From assembly GCA_900016675.1 (NCBI GenBank), contig LN483070.1:124001-188000 (forward strand): a stretch of DNA of 64,000 bases, written 5' to 3'. The translations under genes were made by a program, and so were the position numbers. Shown here one piece after another: positions 50,251 to 58,779 of this stretch; position 1 is the first letter of the stretch, and every line of letters begins with the position of its first letter. Below the pieces are notes generated by a model, which did no database searches, had not been told where the DNA came from, and was given only the letters and a program-made list of their open reading frames with translations. The stretch is from Arthrobacter saudimassiliensis (GTDB lineage Bacteria > Actinomycetota > Actinomycetes > Actinomycetales > Micrococcaceae).

Positions 50251-51372
50251 ATGGTGGATCCCGCAGCCGTACCCGATGCCGATGCCGCTCCCGCCGCCCG
50301 GGCGGAGGCGGCGGCCGACGCCGTCGTGCGTACCTTTGGCGGCCGGGCGCTCGGCCTGCCGGGCACCCACCTGGCCCGGGTGCAGGCTCCCGCGCCGCCG
50401 GCGGCCGGGCTCCGGCGCCTGGTCCCGGCCGGGCCCTGGCACTACTGGTGGCAGGCCCACTACCTGGAGGCGCTGCTGGACCGGGCCGAGCGGCTGCAGG
50501 CCGCGGGGCGGGCCCGTGAAGCGGCCGCCGCGCTGCGGATGTCCCGGCGGCTGGCGCGCGGCATCGCCGTCCGCAACGGCCTGCGCTGGACCAACAGCTT
50601 TTATGACGACATGGCCTGGCTGGCCCTGGCCACCCACCGGCTGGGCGCGCTCGGCGGGGGCGCCGGAACGCCTCGGCAGCTGACCGCCGCACTGGTGTCG
50701 GCCCACACGCCGGAGCTCGGCGGCGGGCTCTGGTGGAACCGGGACCGCAACTACAAGAACACCGCGGCCACCGGCCCGGCCGCCCTGCACTTCGCCCGCC
50801 TCGGCGAGCGCCGCCGGGCGCAGGAGCTGGTGGACTGGCTGCGGGGCACGCTGCAGGATCCGAAGTCCGGCCTGTTCCTGGACGGGATCCGGATACGCGG
50901 AACGGAGCCCGCCCTGGACCGCGCGGTCTACAGCTACAACCAGGGGCCGGTGCTCGGGGCGCTGCTGGAGCTGGGCGGATCCGCGAACCTCGCCGCGGCC
51001 GCCGATCTGGTGGAGGCCGTGGCCGTGAACCTGGCCGGCCCGGACGGCGTGCTGCGCAGCCACGACGGCGGCGACGGGGGCCTCTTCACCGGCATCCTGG
51101 CCCGTTACCTGGCCGCCGCTGCCGTGGACCCGCGGCTGCCGGACGGCCCGCGGACCGCGGCCGCCGATCTGCTCCACGCCACCGCGGACGCCCTGTGGGC
51201 GGGACGGGGCAGCCTCGACGGGCGGCCGGTGTTCGCCCGGCACGCCGGCCGGGACACCGACGCGGAGCAACCGCCGGGAACCGCCGTCGGGCTCTCCACG
51301 CAGCTGCAGGCGTGGCTCGTGTTTGAGGCCGCCGCCCGGGCGGCGGGCGGAGGAATCAGCCGGAGGCCTTGA
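50251..51372 (+). CDS. Glycoside hydrolase family 76-like protein (cytoplasmic)
   Basis: 373 residues from the ATG at 50251. The (alpha/alpha)6-barrel pattern and the GH76 pair of aspartates appear in NSFYDDMAWLALATHRLG. Other family segments are GGGLWWNRDRNYKNTAATGP and YSYNQGPVLGALLELG. GH76 enzymes cleave alpha-1,6-mannan and are usually exported, but I see no signal peptide, so this one should act inside the cell or on imported oligosaccharides. Its 3' end overlaps the convergent amidotransferase gene by 17 bases. Confidence 0.88.
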   Translation: MVDPAAVPDADAAPAARAEAAADAVVRTFGGRALGLPGTHLARVQAPAPPAAGLRRLVPAGPWHYWWQAHYLEALLDRAERLQAAGRAREAAAALRMSRRLARGIAVRNGLRWTNSFYDDMAWLALATHRLGALGGGAGTPRQLTAALVSAHTPELGGGLWWNRDRNYKNTAATGPAALHFARLGERRRAQELVDWLRGTLQDPKSGLFLDGIRIRGTEPALDRAVYSYNQGPVLGALLELGGSANLAAAADLVEAVAVNLAGPDGVLRSHDGGDGGLFTGILARYLAAAAVDPRLPDGPRTAAADLLHATADALWAGRGSLDGRPVFARHAGRDTDAEQPPGTAVGLSTQLQAWLVFEAAARAAGGGISRRP

Positions 51373-52228
51373 GCGGCTGCTGTGACTGGGCGGCGTGTTC
51401 ATCCAGGTCCGCCAGGGTCAGCGGATGGCTCGGCTGCGGCGGCAGTGGAAAGCTGCGCTCCATGTCCAGGCCGCTGTGCACGCGGAGCACCTCGCCGGAG
51501 TCCATCAGCCGCCAGTTGGGGTTGTCGTCCATCTTTTCGGTGGCGATCACGACGGCGGGGCGCCGGTTGCGGGCCAGGTCCTCGCTTTCCACGCTGATCC
51601 GTACCGAGTGCTGGCCCTTGTGCGGCTCTTCGCCGGCCACCTGCAGCACGTACAGCGCATGCGTGTCCGGATAGCGCACCGCCCACAGTTCGCCGTCGGT
51701 GGCGATGATGAGGTTCACCGCGTACAGGCGCAGGTTCTCCGCCACCCACGTCAGGGCCGCGCTGATCGCCGCGCCCAGGTCGCCTCCGTTGCGCCGCGCT
51801 TCCCCGGTGATCAGGGCAAAGACCCGCTCCGAATCCGTCTGGCCCCGGACCAGGTCCATGACGCCCAGCTGCCGCAGCCGGTCCTCCAGCAGCCCCAGGT
51901 CCTCCACCACCCCGTTGTGGGCCAGCAGCCGGTTGTCCTGCAGGAACGGATGCGTGTTGACCAGGGTGTCTCCTCCGGTGCTGGCGTACCGGATGTGCGC
52001 CACGAACGGGGTGCCCTCCAGCGTGCGGGCCTCCGCTGCGTACTGCACGTCCTCGTAGGCGGCGATCGGCGCCTTGTCCACCCTGGGCTGGCCCTGGGCA
52101 TCGAAGAGCCCGATGCCGAACCCGTCCGCTTCCCGGCGGCTCTGCTGCGCCAGGCTGTCCGGAGCGGTCAGCAGCCAGAACGTGGCTTTAGCCGGCGCGC
52201 CGGTGTGCATTCCAAAGAGACGGCACAT
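51356..52228 (-). CDS. Class II glutamine amidotransferase (YafJ/GATase_4 type)
   Basis: 290 residues; ATG with GGAGGA upstream. The N-terminal Cys2 (MCRLFGMHTG) is the nucleophile after Met removal. Further family segments are EADGFGIGLFD, FVAHIRYASTGGDTLVNTHP, and LLAHNGVVEDLGLLED. The fold matches YafJ-like stand-alone glutaminase domains, with no synthetase domain attached. It releases ammonia from glutamine or an analogue such as a gamma-glutamyl compound; the physiological role is unknown. Confidence 0.9.
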   Translation of the reverse strand: MCRLFGMHTGAPAKATFWLLTAPDSLAQQSRREADGFGIGLFDAQGQPRVDKAPIAAYEDVQYAAEARTLEGTPFVAHIRYASTGGDTLVNTHPFLQDNRLLAHNGVVEDLGLLEDRLRQLGVMDLVRGQTDSERVFALITGEARRNGGDLGAAISAALTWVAENLRLYAVNLIIATDGELWAVRYPDTHALYVLQVAGEEPHKGQHSVRISVESEDLARNRRPAVVIATEKMDDNPNWRLMDSGEVLRVHSGLDMERSFPLPPQPSHPLTLADLDEHAAQSQQPLKASG

Positions 52229-52434
52229 GGTTCCTCCTCGGGGGCCGCCGGACGCAGGTGGGCGCCGGCACCGGACCTGCCACCAGCGTCCCCGCTCGCC
52301 CGCGGCGGGGCAAGGGACGGCACCTGTTCCTCCGCCGCCCCGCCCGCATCCCGCCTCCCCCGCCGGGTTCAGCCACGGGCAGAAGCGCCGCGTGCCGAAT
52401 GACTCCCGGCGGGGCTTTGCGGTAGAACACTGCT

Positions 52435-52974
52435 ATGAGCGTTCGTACCCCAGACCCTTATCCCGGCTGGCTCTCGGAGGAGGATCTCCACGAAGCCCGG
52501 CAGCGGCTGCCCATGGTCTATGTGGAGGCCGTGCCGGTGCGGTGCGACCCGCTGGGGTATGTGACCGAGGTGGGCCTGCTGCTGCAGGGAACCAACGACG
52601 GGCAGATCGTGCGCTCCTTCGTCTCGGGCCGGGTCATGTACCGCGAGACCATCCGCGCCGCGCTGCTGCGCCACCTGGAAAAGGACCTGGGGCCCATGGC
52701 GCTGCCGCAGCTGCCGCCCTGCCTGACCCCGTTCACCGTGGCCGAGTATTTCCCCGCCCCCTCCCAGACCGGGCTGACCGACGAACGCCAGCACGCCGTC
52801 GCGCTGTGTTACGTGATTCCGGTGACGGGTGAGTGCAATCCCCGCCAGGACGCCTTGGAGCTGTCCTGGCTGACGCCCGAAGAGGCGCTGCGCCCCGAGG
52901 TGTACAACGAATTCTCCGGCGGCCGCGGCGACCTGCTCCGGCAGGCCCTGGCCTCCGCCGGGTGGGGGCGCTGA
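52435..52974 (+). CDS. Nudix-like hydrolase family protein (DUF4916)
   Basis: 179 residues. The N-terminal PGWLSEEDLHEARQRLPMVYVEAVPVR and the middle VRSFVSGRVMYRETIRAALLRHLEKDLG resemble DUF4916. That family has a Nudix fold but a degenerate Nudix box: here the RExxEExGxx motif is replaced by RETIRAALLRHLEKDLG, with only part of the metal-binding acidic residues. Hydrolase activity is therefore uncertain. Confidence 0.75.
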   Translation: MSVRTPDPYPGWLSEEDLHEARQRLPMVYVEAVPVRCDPLGYVTEVGLLLQGTNDGQIVRSFVSGRVMYRETIRAALLRHLEKDLGPMALPQLPPCLTPFTVAEYFPAPSQTGLTDERQHAVALCYVIPVTGECNPRQDALELSWLTPEEALRPEVYNEFSGGRGDLLRQALASAGWGR

Positions 52975-53035
52975 GCGGCGCCGTTACCGCACGTTTATAT
53001 ACTGGGGGAACCGTCCGAGGGAGAAGGAACCAGCG

Positions 53036-53917
53036 ATGCCAGAGAACCAGCCGGAGACGTATGCCTTCCGGGTGAATGCGGAGCACCTCCGCCCGGGCCA
53101 GGGCCTGGTTCTCGCCGACGGTGGCACCGCCCCGGTGGAGTCGCTGAGCATTGAAACCGACGACTTCGGCGTTCCCGCCCTTGCGGTGGCCCTGCTGGAG
53201 GACAACCGGACCGTCCGGATGGCGTACGGCTCCACCGTCCGGGTCCAGGCGCCGGCTCCGGAGGGACCGCCGTCGGCCGCTGTCCGGTCGGTGCCCACCG
53301 AGGAGGAGAGCTTCACCGCCGTCCTCGACGCCGCCGCCCAGGCCCATCCCGACGAACCCGCCGTCCGCGAGATCACGGCCCGGTTGGGCCGCGGGTTCAA
53401 TGTGAAGTCCGGCAGCCAGCTGCAGGACGTCCGGGACCTGGCGCACCTGCTGTACGTGGACCTTGCCGACGCCCGGCACGCGCTGCAGGTCAGCACCCTG
53501 CTGACCGGGCTGCCCTTCGACGGCAACTTCGGGCGCTGGCACTGGATCCAGGGCACCCTGGCCCTCGCCTCGCACATCACCCGCGAGCAGGGCGACCCCG
53601 AGGCCTCGGCGGCCTTCGCCCGGGCGGTGCGGGCCGCGGACGACTCCGAAACCGATCCGCTCAAGGCCAAGCTCGCCGCCGAACTGCTGCAGCGCCAGCT
53701 CAACCAGCCGAACCTGTACGACCGCGAAATCCACCGCGCCGCCGACGCCGGAGACCAGGCCGCGGAGCGGGAATGGCGGGTGCTGCGCCTGGACACCCTG
53801 CTCTATCTGCGCGCCCACGGCGGCTCGCAGACCCTGTCCGCCGGCGAGCTGGAACGGCGCATCGACGCCGAGCTCGCCGCCGTCCGGGCCCTCGGCCGCG
53901 ACGGGCAGCCCGCCTAG
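53036..53917 (+). CDS. Conserved hypothetical protein (all-helical C-terminal domain)
   Basis: 293 residues with GAGGGAGAAGGA upstream. Residues 1-70 are beta-rich (TYAFRVNAEHLRPGQGLVLA, then an inner repeat AVALLEDNRTVRMAYG). Residues 95-290 are helical and reminiscent of helical repeats: DVRDLAHLLYVDLADARHAL, TGLPFDGNFGRWHWIQGTLA and LAAELLQRQLNQPNLYDREI. It resembles the actinobacterial DUF6707 group by eye, which I hold loosely. No enzyme motif; cytoplasmic. Confidence 0.68.
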   Translation: MPENQPETYAFRVNAEHLRPGQGLVLADGGTAPVESLSIETDDFGVPALAVALLEDNRTVRMAYGSTVRVQAPAPEGPPSAAVRSVPTEEESFTAVLDAAAQAHPDEPAVREITARLGRGFNVKSGSQLQDVRDLAHLLYVDLADARHALQVSTLLTGLPFDGNFGRWHWIQGTLALASHITREQGDPEASAAFARAVRAADDSETDPLKAKLAAELLQRQLNQPNLYDREIHRAADAGDQAAEREWRVLRLDTLLYLRAHGGSQTLSAGELERRIDAELAAVRALGRDGQPA

Positions 53918-53918
53918 G

Positions 53919-53945
53919 CCAGCCCGCGGGCAGCAGCCGGGCTGG
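53919..53945. terminator. Hairpin between convergent genes
   Basis: CCAGCCCG (53919-53926) pairs perfectly with CGGGCTGG (53938-53945) across 11 bases, in the 42-base gap between the hypothetical gene and the LacI-type regulator gene. Confidence 0.5.
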
Positions 53946-53959
53946 GCCCGGTTCCGGTA

Positions 53960-54976
53960 CTACCCCGGCGCCCGGGTCGACTCCCGGACCACCAGTTCCG
54001 GCTGGAAGCTGACGTGCCGGTGGTGGTGGTCCTCGGCCAGCTCATCCTCCAGCAGTTCGACGGCGGTGCGTCCGATCAGCCGCGCCGGCTGCCGGATGGA
54101 GGACAGGGGCACGATGGCCGAGGGCGCGAAGTCGATGTCGTCGTAGCCGATCAGGGCGATGTCCCGGGGCACCCGGATGCGGTGGTCGAACACGAAGGCC
54201 TGCAGCAGTCCGATGGCGAGCAGGTCGTTGGCCGCGAAGACCGCGTCCGGGCGCTCAGCCGCCGGCCGTCCCAGCAGCTCCTCGCCGACACGGCGGCCCT
54301 CCAGCACGGTCAGGGACTCCGTGCCCACCACGTCCAGCGACGCGCCGGGAACGGCGTCGACGGCCGCCCGGGCTCCGGCTTCGCGGTCCGCCACCTGGTG
54401 CAGGCACGCGGGCCCGCCCACGAACGTGACCTTCCGGGCCCCGCCCTCGAGCAGGTGCGCCACGGCCATCCGGCCGCCCTCGACGTCGTCGACGGCCAGG
54501 GAGCAGTACTGGGAGGCCGGCGCCTGCTCATCGACCAGCACCACCGGCGTGCCGCGGGAGCGCAGCCGCTCGATCCGCCGCCGTTCCGGGGACTGCGGGG
54601 TAATGAGTACCCCGCGCACCCGCTGTTCCTCGAACAGGTCCAGGTAAACCTGCTCGCGGCTGCGGGACAGCCCGGAGTTGCCGACGATGACGGCCTGCCC
54701 GTGGGCGTCGGCGGCCGCCTCGGCTCCGCGGGCGATCTCGTTGTAGAACGGGTTTCCGGTGTCCTGCACGACCAGGCCGATGGTGCGGGAGCGGCCCGCC
54801 TTCAGCTGCCGGGCGACGTCGTTGCGCACATAGCCCAGTTCCTCGATGGCCTTCTGGACCCGGCGGCGCCGGTCTTCGGAGACCACCTCGGGCCGGTTGA
54901 TCACATTGGAGACCGTTCCGATCGACACCTGCGCTTCCCGGGCGACGTCCTTGATGCTCACCGGGAATCTGGCCAT
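53960..54976 (-). CDS. LacI-family regulator of rhamnose genes
   Basis: 338 residues from the ATG at 54976, chosen for GAAGAGAG upstream and because the DNA-binding helix then sits at the usual position; a longer start at 55006 is possible. HTH: DVAREAQVSIGTVSNVIN, then the hinge ELGYVRNDVARQLKAGRSRT. The sugar-binding core includes IGLVVQDTGNPFYNEIARGA and PDAVFAANDLLAIGLLQAF. As the last gene of the leftward rhamnose operon it is the natural repressor of the two LacI-type operators at 60008 and 60094. Confidence 0.9.
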   Translation of the reverse strand: MARFPVSIKDVAREAQVSIGTVSNVINRPEVVSEDRRRRVQKAIEELGYVRNDVARQLKAGRSRTIGLVVQDTGNPFYNEIARGAEAAADAHGQAVIVGNSGLSRSREQVYLDLFEEQRVRGVLITPQSPERRRIERLRSRGTPVVLVDEQAPASQYCSLAVDDVEGGRMAVAHLLEGGARKVTFVGGPACLHQVADREAGARAAVDAVPGASLDVVGTESLTVLEGRRVGEELLGRPAAERPDAVFAANDLLAIGLLQAFVFDHRIRVPRDIALIGYDDIDFAPSAIVPLSSIRQPARLIGRTAVELLEDELAEDHHHRHVSFQPELVVRESTRAPG

Positions 54977-55048
54977 GCTCTCTTCACTCTCGTCCGAACG
55001 GGTCACCGCTCCTGGGGCGCCGCGGCTGGCAGGCAGGTGCGGGCGCCG

Positions 55049-55097
55049 GGCCGCCGGAACGGGCTCTTATTGTAAGCAGCATGTCCTTCCGGCGGCC
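55049..55097 (-). terminator. Hairpin between rhaB and the LacI-type gene
   Basis: GGCCGCCGGAA (55049-55059) pairs perfectly with TTCCGGCGGCC (55087-55097) around a 27-base, AT-richer loop that contains a TACAAT-like sequence on the minus strand. It may attenuate read-through from rhaB or carry an internal promoter for the regulator gene. Confidence 0.38.
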
Positions 55098-55110
55098 GGG
55101 GAGCGCGTGA

Positions 55111-56577
55111 TCATGACAGGCCGGACCGGACCCGCGGTTCGTAGCGGATCGGCTCGAACGTGCGCGCGACCAGCCGGCGCAGCTCCTCCAGCCCGCCGCT
55201 GACCAGCCCGGCGGCGCGGGCCTGGACCAGCACGTTGCCGATCGCGGTGGCCTCCACCGGCCCGGCGTAGACGGTGCGGCCGGTCCGGTCGGCGGTGAGC
55301 TGGCAGAGCAGATTGTTCTGCGAGCCGCCGCCGACCACGTGGACCGTGCGGAGGCTCCGCCCGGTGAGCCGCTCGATCTGGTCCAGGACGTCCGCGTAGG
55401 CGGCGGCCAGGGACTCCAGGATGGAGCGGACCACCTCGGCCCGGGTCTGCGGCGGCCGGATGCCGCGCTCGGTGCACCATTCGGCGATGCGCGCCGGCAT
55501 GTCCCCGGGCGGGGTGAACCGCTCGTCCGTCACGTCGAAGACCGGCATCGGCTCCCTGACGGCGGCGGCCTGGCTGATCAGCTCGGCCAGGTTGCTGGTG
55601 CGCTGGGCGTCGGTGGCGCCGGGCCCGTCCCAGGTCCGGATGGACTCGGACAGCAGCCACAGCCCGGAGACGTTCTTCAGGTACCGGATCCGCCCGTCCA
55701 CGCCGCCTTCGTTGGTGAAGTTCGCGGCCTGGCTTTCCGGCGTGAGCACCGGCGAGGGCAGCTCCACGCCCACCAGCGACCAGGTGCCGGAGGAGATGAA
55801 TGCGGCGTCCTGGTCCGCAAACGGGACGGCGACGACTGCGGAGGCGGTGTCGTGGGAGCCGACGGCGGTCACCGGCAGTCCGGCGGGTGCGCCCAGTTCG
55901 GCGGCCACCGCCGGAAGCAGCCCGCCGATTTCGGCGCCCGGCGCGACCAGCGGCGCGAACAGGTCCGCGGGCAGTCCCAGCCGGGCCATCAGGTCGGCGT
56001 CCCACTGCCGGGTGCGCGCATCCAGCAGCCCGGTGGTGGCGGCGTTGGTCTCCTCGGTGACCTGGGCGCCGGTGAGCCAGTAGGCCACCAGGTCCGGGAT
56101 CAGCAGGGCCCGGTCCGCGGCGGCCAGATCGCCGCGCTGCCGGTCCACGGCCAGCTGGAACACCGTGTTGAACGGCAGGTGCTGCAGCCCGCTGCGGGCG
56201 TACAGCTCCTGGGGGGCCACCGCGGCGTGCACGGCCTGCACGCCCGCGGCGGTCCGCTCATCGCGGTAGTGGTACGGAACCCCCAGCAGCTTCCCGCCGC
56301 GCAGCAGGCCGTAGTCCACCGCCCAGGAATCGACGCCGATGGACCGGACGTCCGGTTCCTCCCGCAGCGCCTGGGCCAGCCCGGCGCTCAGAGACCGGTA
56401 GAGCTCGGTGATGTTCCAGTGCAGGCCCGGCCCGTTGCCCTCGTGCAGCCGCACCGGCTGATTGGGGAAGCGGGCCACGTGCCGCATGTGGATCCGCCCG
56501 CCGGCCACGCTGCCCAGGATGACGCGGCCGCTGGTCGCCCCCAGGTCGACGGCCGCCACCGCTGCCAATGTGCTCAT
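55111..56577 (-). CDS. rhaB: Rhamnulokinase
   Basis: 488 residues of the FGGY kinase family. Phosphate-1 loop AAVDLGATSGRVILGSV, then SIGVDSWAVDYGLL, substrate region HYRDERT, and the adenosine loop VHVVGGGSQNNLLCQLTADR. It phosphorylates L-rhamnulose at O-1 using ATP. GGAAGG precedes the ATG by about seven bases. It is 31 bases from rhaEW in the leftward operon rhaI-rhaEW-rhaB. Confidence 0.95.
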   Translation of the reverse strand: MSTLAAVAAVDLGATSGRVILGSVAGGRIHMRHVARFPNQPVRLHEGNGPGLHWNITELYRSLSAGLAQALREEPDVRSIGVDSWAVDYGLLRGGKLLGVPYHYRDERTAAGVQAVHAAVAPQELYARSGLQHLPFNTVFQLAVDRQRGDLAAADRALLIPDLVAYWLTGAQVTEETNAATTGLLDARTRQWDADLMARLGLPADLFAPLVAPGAEIGGLLPAVAAELGAPAGLPVTAVGSHDTASAVVAVPFADQDAAFISSGTWSLVGVELPSPVLTPESQAANFTNEGGVDGRIRYLKNVSGLWLLSESIRTWDGPGATDAQRTSNLAELISQAAAVREPMPVFDVTDERFTPPGDMPARIAEWCTERGIRPPQTRAEVVRSILESLAAAYADVLDQIERLTGRSLRTVHVVGGGSQNNLLCQLTADRTGRTVYAGPVEATAIGNVLVQARAAGLVSGGLEELRRLVARTFEPIRYEPRVRSGLS

Positions 56578-56608
56578 GCTCTGTCCTTCCCTCTTGCCCG
56601 CGCGCCGC

Positions 56609-58672
56609 TCAGCGCAGGAACGCGGCGGCGACGCCGGCGTCGACCGGGATGTGCAGGCCGGTGGTGTGGGAGAGGTCGGAGCTGGTCAGCACGGCGGCCG
56701 CGTTGGCGACGTTCTCCGGCAGCACCTCGCGCTTGAGCAGGGTGCGCTGGGCGTAGAACTTGCCCAGCTCCTCTTCCGGGACGCCGTACACCGCGGCGCG
56801 CTTGGCACCCCAGCCGCCGGCGAAGATGCCGGAGCCGCGGACCACGCCGTCGGGGTTGATGCCGTTGACCTTGATGCCGTGCTCGCCCAATTCGGCGGCC
56901 AGCAGGCGCACCTGGTGGGCCTGGTCGGCCTTGACCGCGGAGTAGGCGATGTTGTTCGGGCCGGCGAAGACGGAGTTCTTGGAGGAGATGTAGAGGATGT
57001 CCCCGCCCATCTCCTGCGCGATCATGGCCTTGGCGGCGGCCTGGGAGACCAGGAAGGAGCCCTTGGCCATCACGTCGTGCTGCAGGTCCCAGTCCTTCTC
57101 GCTGGTTTCCAGCAGCGGCTTGGAGATGGACAGCCCGGCGTTGTTGACCACCAGGTCGATGCCGCCGAAGGCCAGCACCGCGGCGTCGACCGCAGCGGCG
57201 ACCTGCGCGGCGTCGGTGACGTCGGCACGGACGCCGATGGCGACGTCGGAGCCGCCCAGGTCGGCGGCCACCTGCTCGGCGGCCTCCAGATTCAGGTCCG
57301 CGATGACCACGCAGGCGCCCTCGGCGGCCAGGCGGGTGGCGATGGCCTTGCCGATGCCCGACGCCGCGCCGGTCACCAGGGCGATGCGGGTGGCGTGGCT
57401 GCGCGGCTTGGGCATGCGGGCCAGCTTGGCCTCCTCCAGCGCCCAGTATTCGATGCGGAACTTCTCCGCCTCGTCGATTGGCGCGTAGCTGGAGATGCCT
57501 TCGGCGCCGCGCATCACGTTGATGGCGTTGAGGTAGAACTCGCCGGCCACCCGGGCGGTCTGCTTGTCCTTGCCCCAGGAGAACATGCCGACGCCGGGCA
57601 CCAGCACGATCGCCGGGTCGGCGCCGCGCATGGCGGGCGAATCGGCGTCGGCGTGGCGCTCGTAGTAGGCCTGGTAGTCGGCCCGGTAGGCCTCGTGCAG
57701 TTCCTTCAGCCGGGCCACGCTGTCCTCGATGGAGGCGTCGGCGGGCAGGTCCAGGACCAACGGCTTGACCTTGGTGCGCAGGAAGTGGTCCGGGCAGGAG
57801 GTGCCCAGGGCGGCCAGCCGCGGGTGCTCGGCGGCGGCGAGGAAGTCCAGGATCCGCGGGTCGTCCATGAAGTGGCCCACCTGCGGGCGGTCGTGCGAGG
57901 CCAGGCCGCGGATCACCGGGGCCAGCGCGGCGGCCTTGGCGCGGCGTTCGGCTTCCGGCAGGGCGCCGTAGCCGGGCAGCGCGGGTCCGAACGGCTCGGC
58001 CTTGGAGCGCTCGGCGATGTAGGCCTCGGCGGTCTCGATGATCCACCGCGAGTTGGCCTCGGCCTCGTCGCTGGTGGCGCCCCAGGCGGTGATGCCGTGC
58101 CCGCCGAGGATGGTGCCGATCGCAGCGGGGTTGGCTTCCTTGATCGCGGCGATGTCCAGGCCCAGCTGGAAGCCGGGGCGGCGCCAGGGTACCCAGACGA
58201 CCTTGTCGCCGAAGATCTTCGCCGTCAGCTCCTCGCCGTCGGCAGCGGTGGCGATGGCGATGCCGGAGTCCGGGTGCAGGTGGTCCACGTGCGCGGCGTC
58301 GACCAGCCCGTGCATGGCGGTGTCGATCGACGGCGCGGCGCCGCCCTTGCCGTGCAGGCAGTAGTCGAACGCGGCGACCATCTCGTCTTCGTGCTCGACG
58401 CCGCGGTAGACGTTCTTCAGCGCCCGCACGCGATCCAGGCGCAGCACGGCCAGGCCCTTCTCGGTGAGGGTGCCCAGGTCGCCGCCGGAGCCCTTCACCC
58501 AGAGCAGTTCAACGTCCTCGCCGGTCACCGGGTCGGCCCCGGTGCCCTTGGCGGAGGTGTTGCCGCCGGCGTAGTTGGTGTTCTTCGGGTCCGAGCCGAG
58601 CCGGTTGGAGCGGGCGATCAGGTCGGCGACGACGGTCTGCCCGGCGGTCGGGGTGCTGGCGGGGGCGTTCAT
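56609..58672 (-). CDS. rhaEW: Bifunctional rhamnulose-1-phosphate aldolase / lactaldehyde dehydrogenase (RhaEW type)
   Basis: 687 residues in two domains. The N-terminal class II aldolase half (about 1-400) has GSDPKNTNYAGGNTSAKGTG, HEDEMVAAFDYCLHGKGG, and HVDHLHPDSGIAIATAADGE with the zinc histidines. The C-terminal SDR half (about 425-687) has ALVTGAASGIGKAIATRLAA, NNAGLS, ISSKNSVFAGPNNIAYSAVK with catalytic Tyr-Lys. It splits rhamnulose-1-phosphate to DHAP and L-lactaldehyde and oxidises the latter. Same fusion as in Bacillus and Rhizobium. GAGGAG precedes the start. Confidence 0.95.
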   Translation of the reverse strand: MNAPASTPTAGQTVVADLIARSNRLGSDPKNTNYAGGNTSAKGTGADPVTGEDVELLWVKGSGGDLGTLTEKGLAVLRLDRVRALKNVYRGVEHEDEMVAAFDYCLHGKGGAAPSIDTAMHGLVDAAHVDHLHPDSGIAIATAADGEELTAKIFGDKVVWVPWRRPGFQLGLDIAAIKEANPAAIGTILGGHGITAWGATSDEAEANSRWIIETAEAYIAERSKAEPFGPALPGYGALPEAERRAKAAALAPVIRGLASHDRPQVGHFMDDPRILDFLAAAEHPRLAALGTSCPDHFLRTKVKPLVLDLPADASIEDSVARLKELHEAYRADYQAYYERHADADSPAMRGADPAIVLVPGVGMFSWGKDKQTARVAGEFYLNAINVMRGAEGISSYAPIDEAEKFRIEYWALEEAKLARMPKPRSHATRIALVTGAASGIGKAIATRLAAEGACVVIADLNLEAAEQVAADLGGSDVAIGVRADVTDAAQVAAAVDAAVLAFGGIDLVVNNAGLSISKPLLETSEKDWDLQHDVMAKGSFLVSQAAAKAMIAQEMGGDILYISSKNSVFAGPNNIAYSAVKADQAHQVRLLAAELGEHGIKVNGINPDGVVRGSGIFAGGWGAKRAAVYGVPEEELGKFYAQRTLLKREVLPENVANAAAVLTSSDLSHTTGLHIPVDAGVAAAFLR

Positions 58673-58734
58673 GCGAAGGGTCTCCTCGTGGAGTGGACGA
58701 ATTCGAAGGGAGGGCGAAGCGGGTGGGCGGGCGC

Positions 58735-58766
58735 CGCCGCCCGGGACGGAGCCGTCCCGGGCGGCG
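58735..58766 (-). other. Very stable intercistronic hairpin between rhaI and rhaEW
   Basis: CGCCGCCCGGGACGG (58735-58749) pairs perfectly with CCGTCCCGGGCGGCG (58752-58766) over a two-base gap: 15 G/C-rich pairs beginning about 15 bases after the rhaI stop. Without a T-run it is likely an mRNA stability or processing element that raises rhaI expression relative to the genes downstream. Confidence 0.6.
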
Positions 58767-58779
58767 GGGCCGGACGGGC

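Noticed and set aside
52435-52974. Fully active Nudix hydrolase
   Set aside because: The canonical Nudix box is not intact, so only a Nudix-like fold is claimed.
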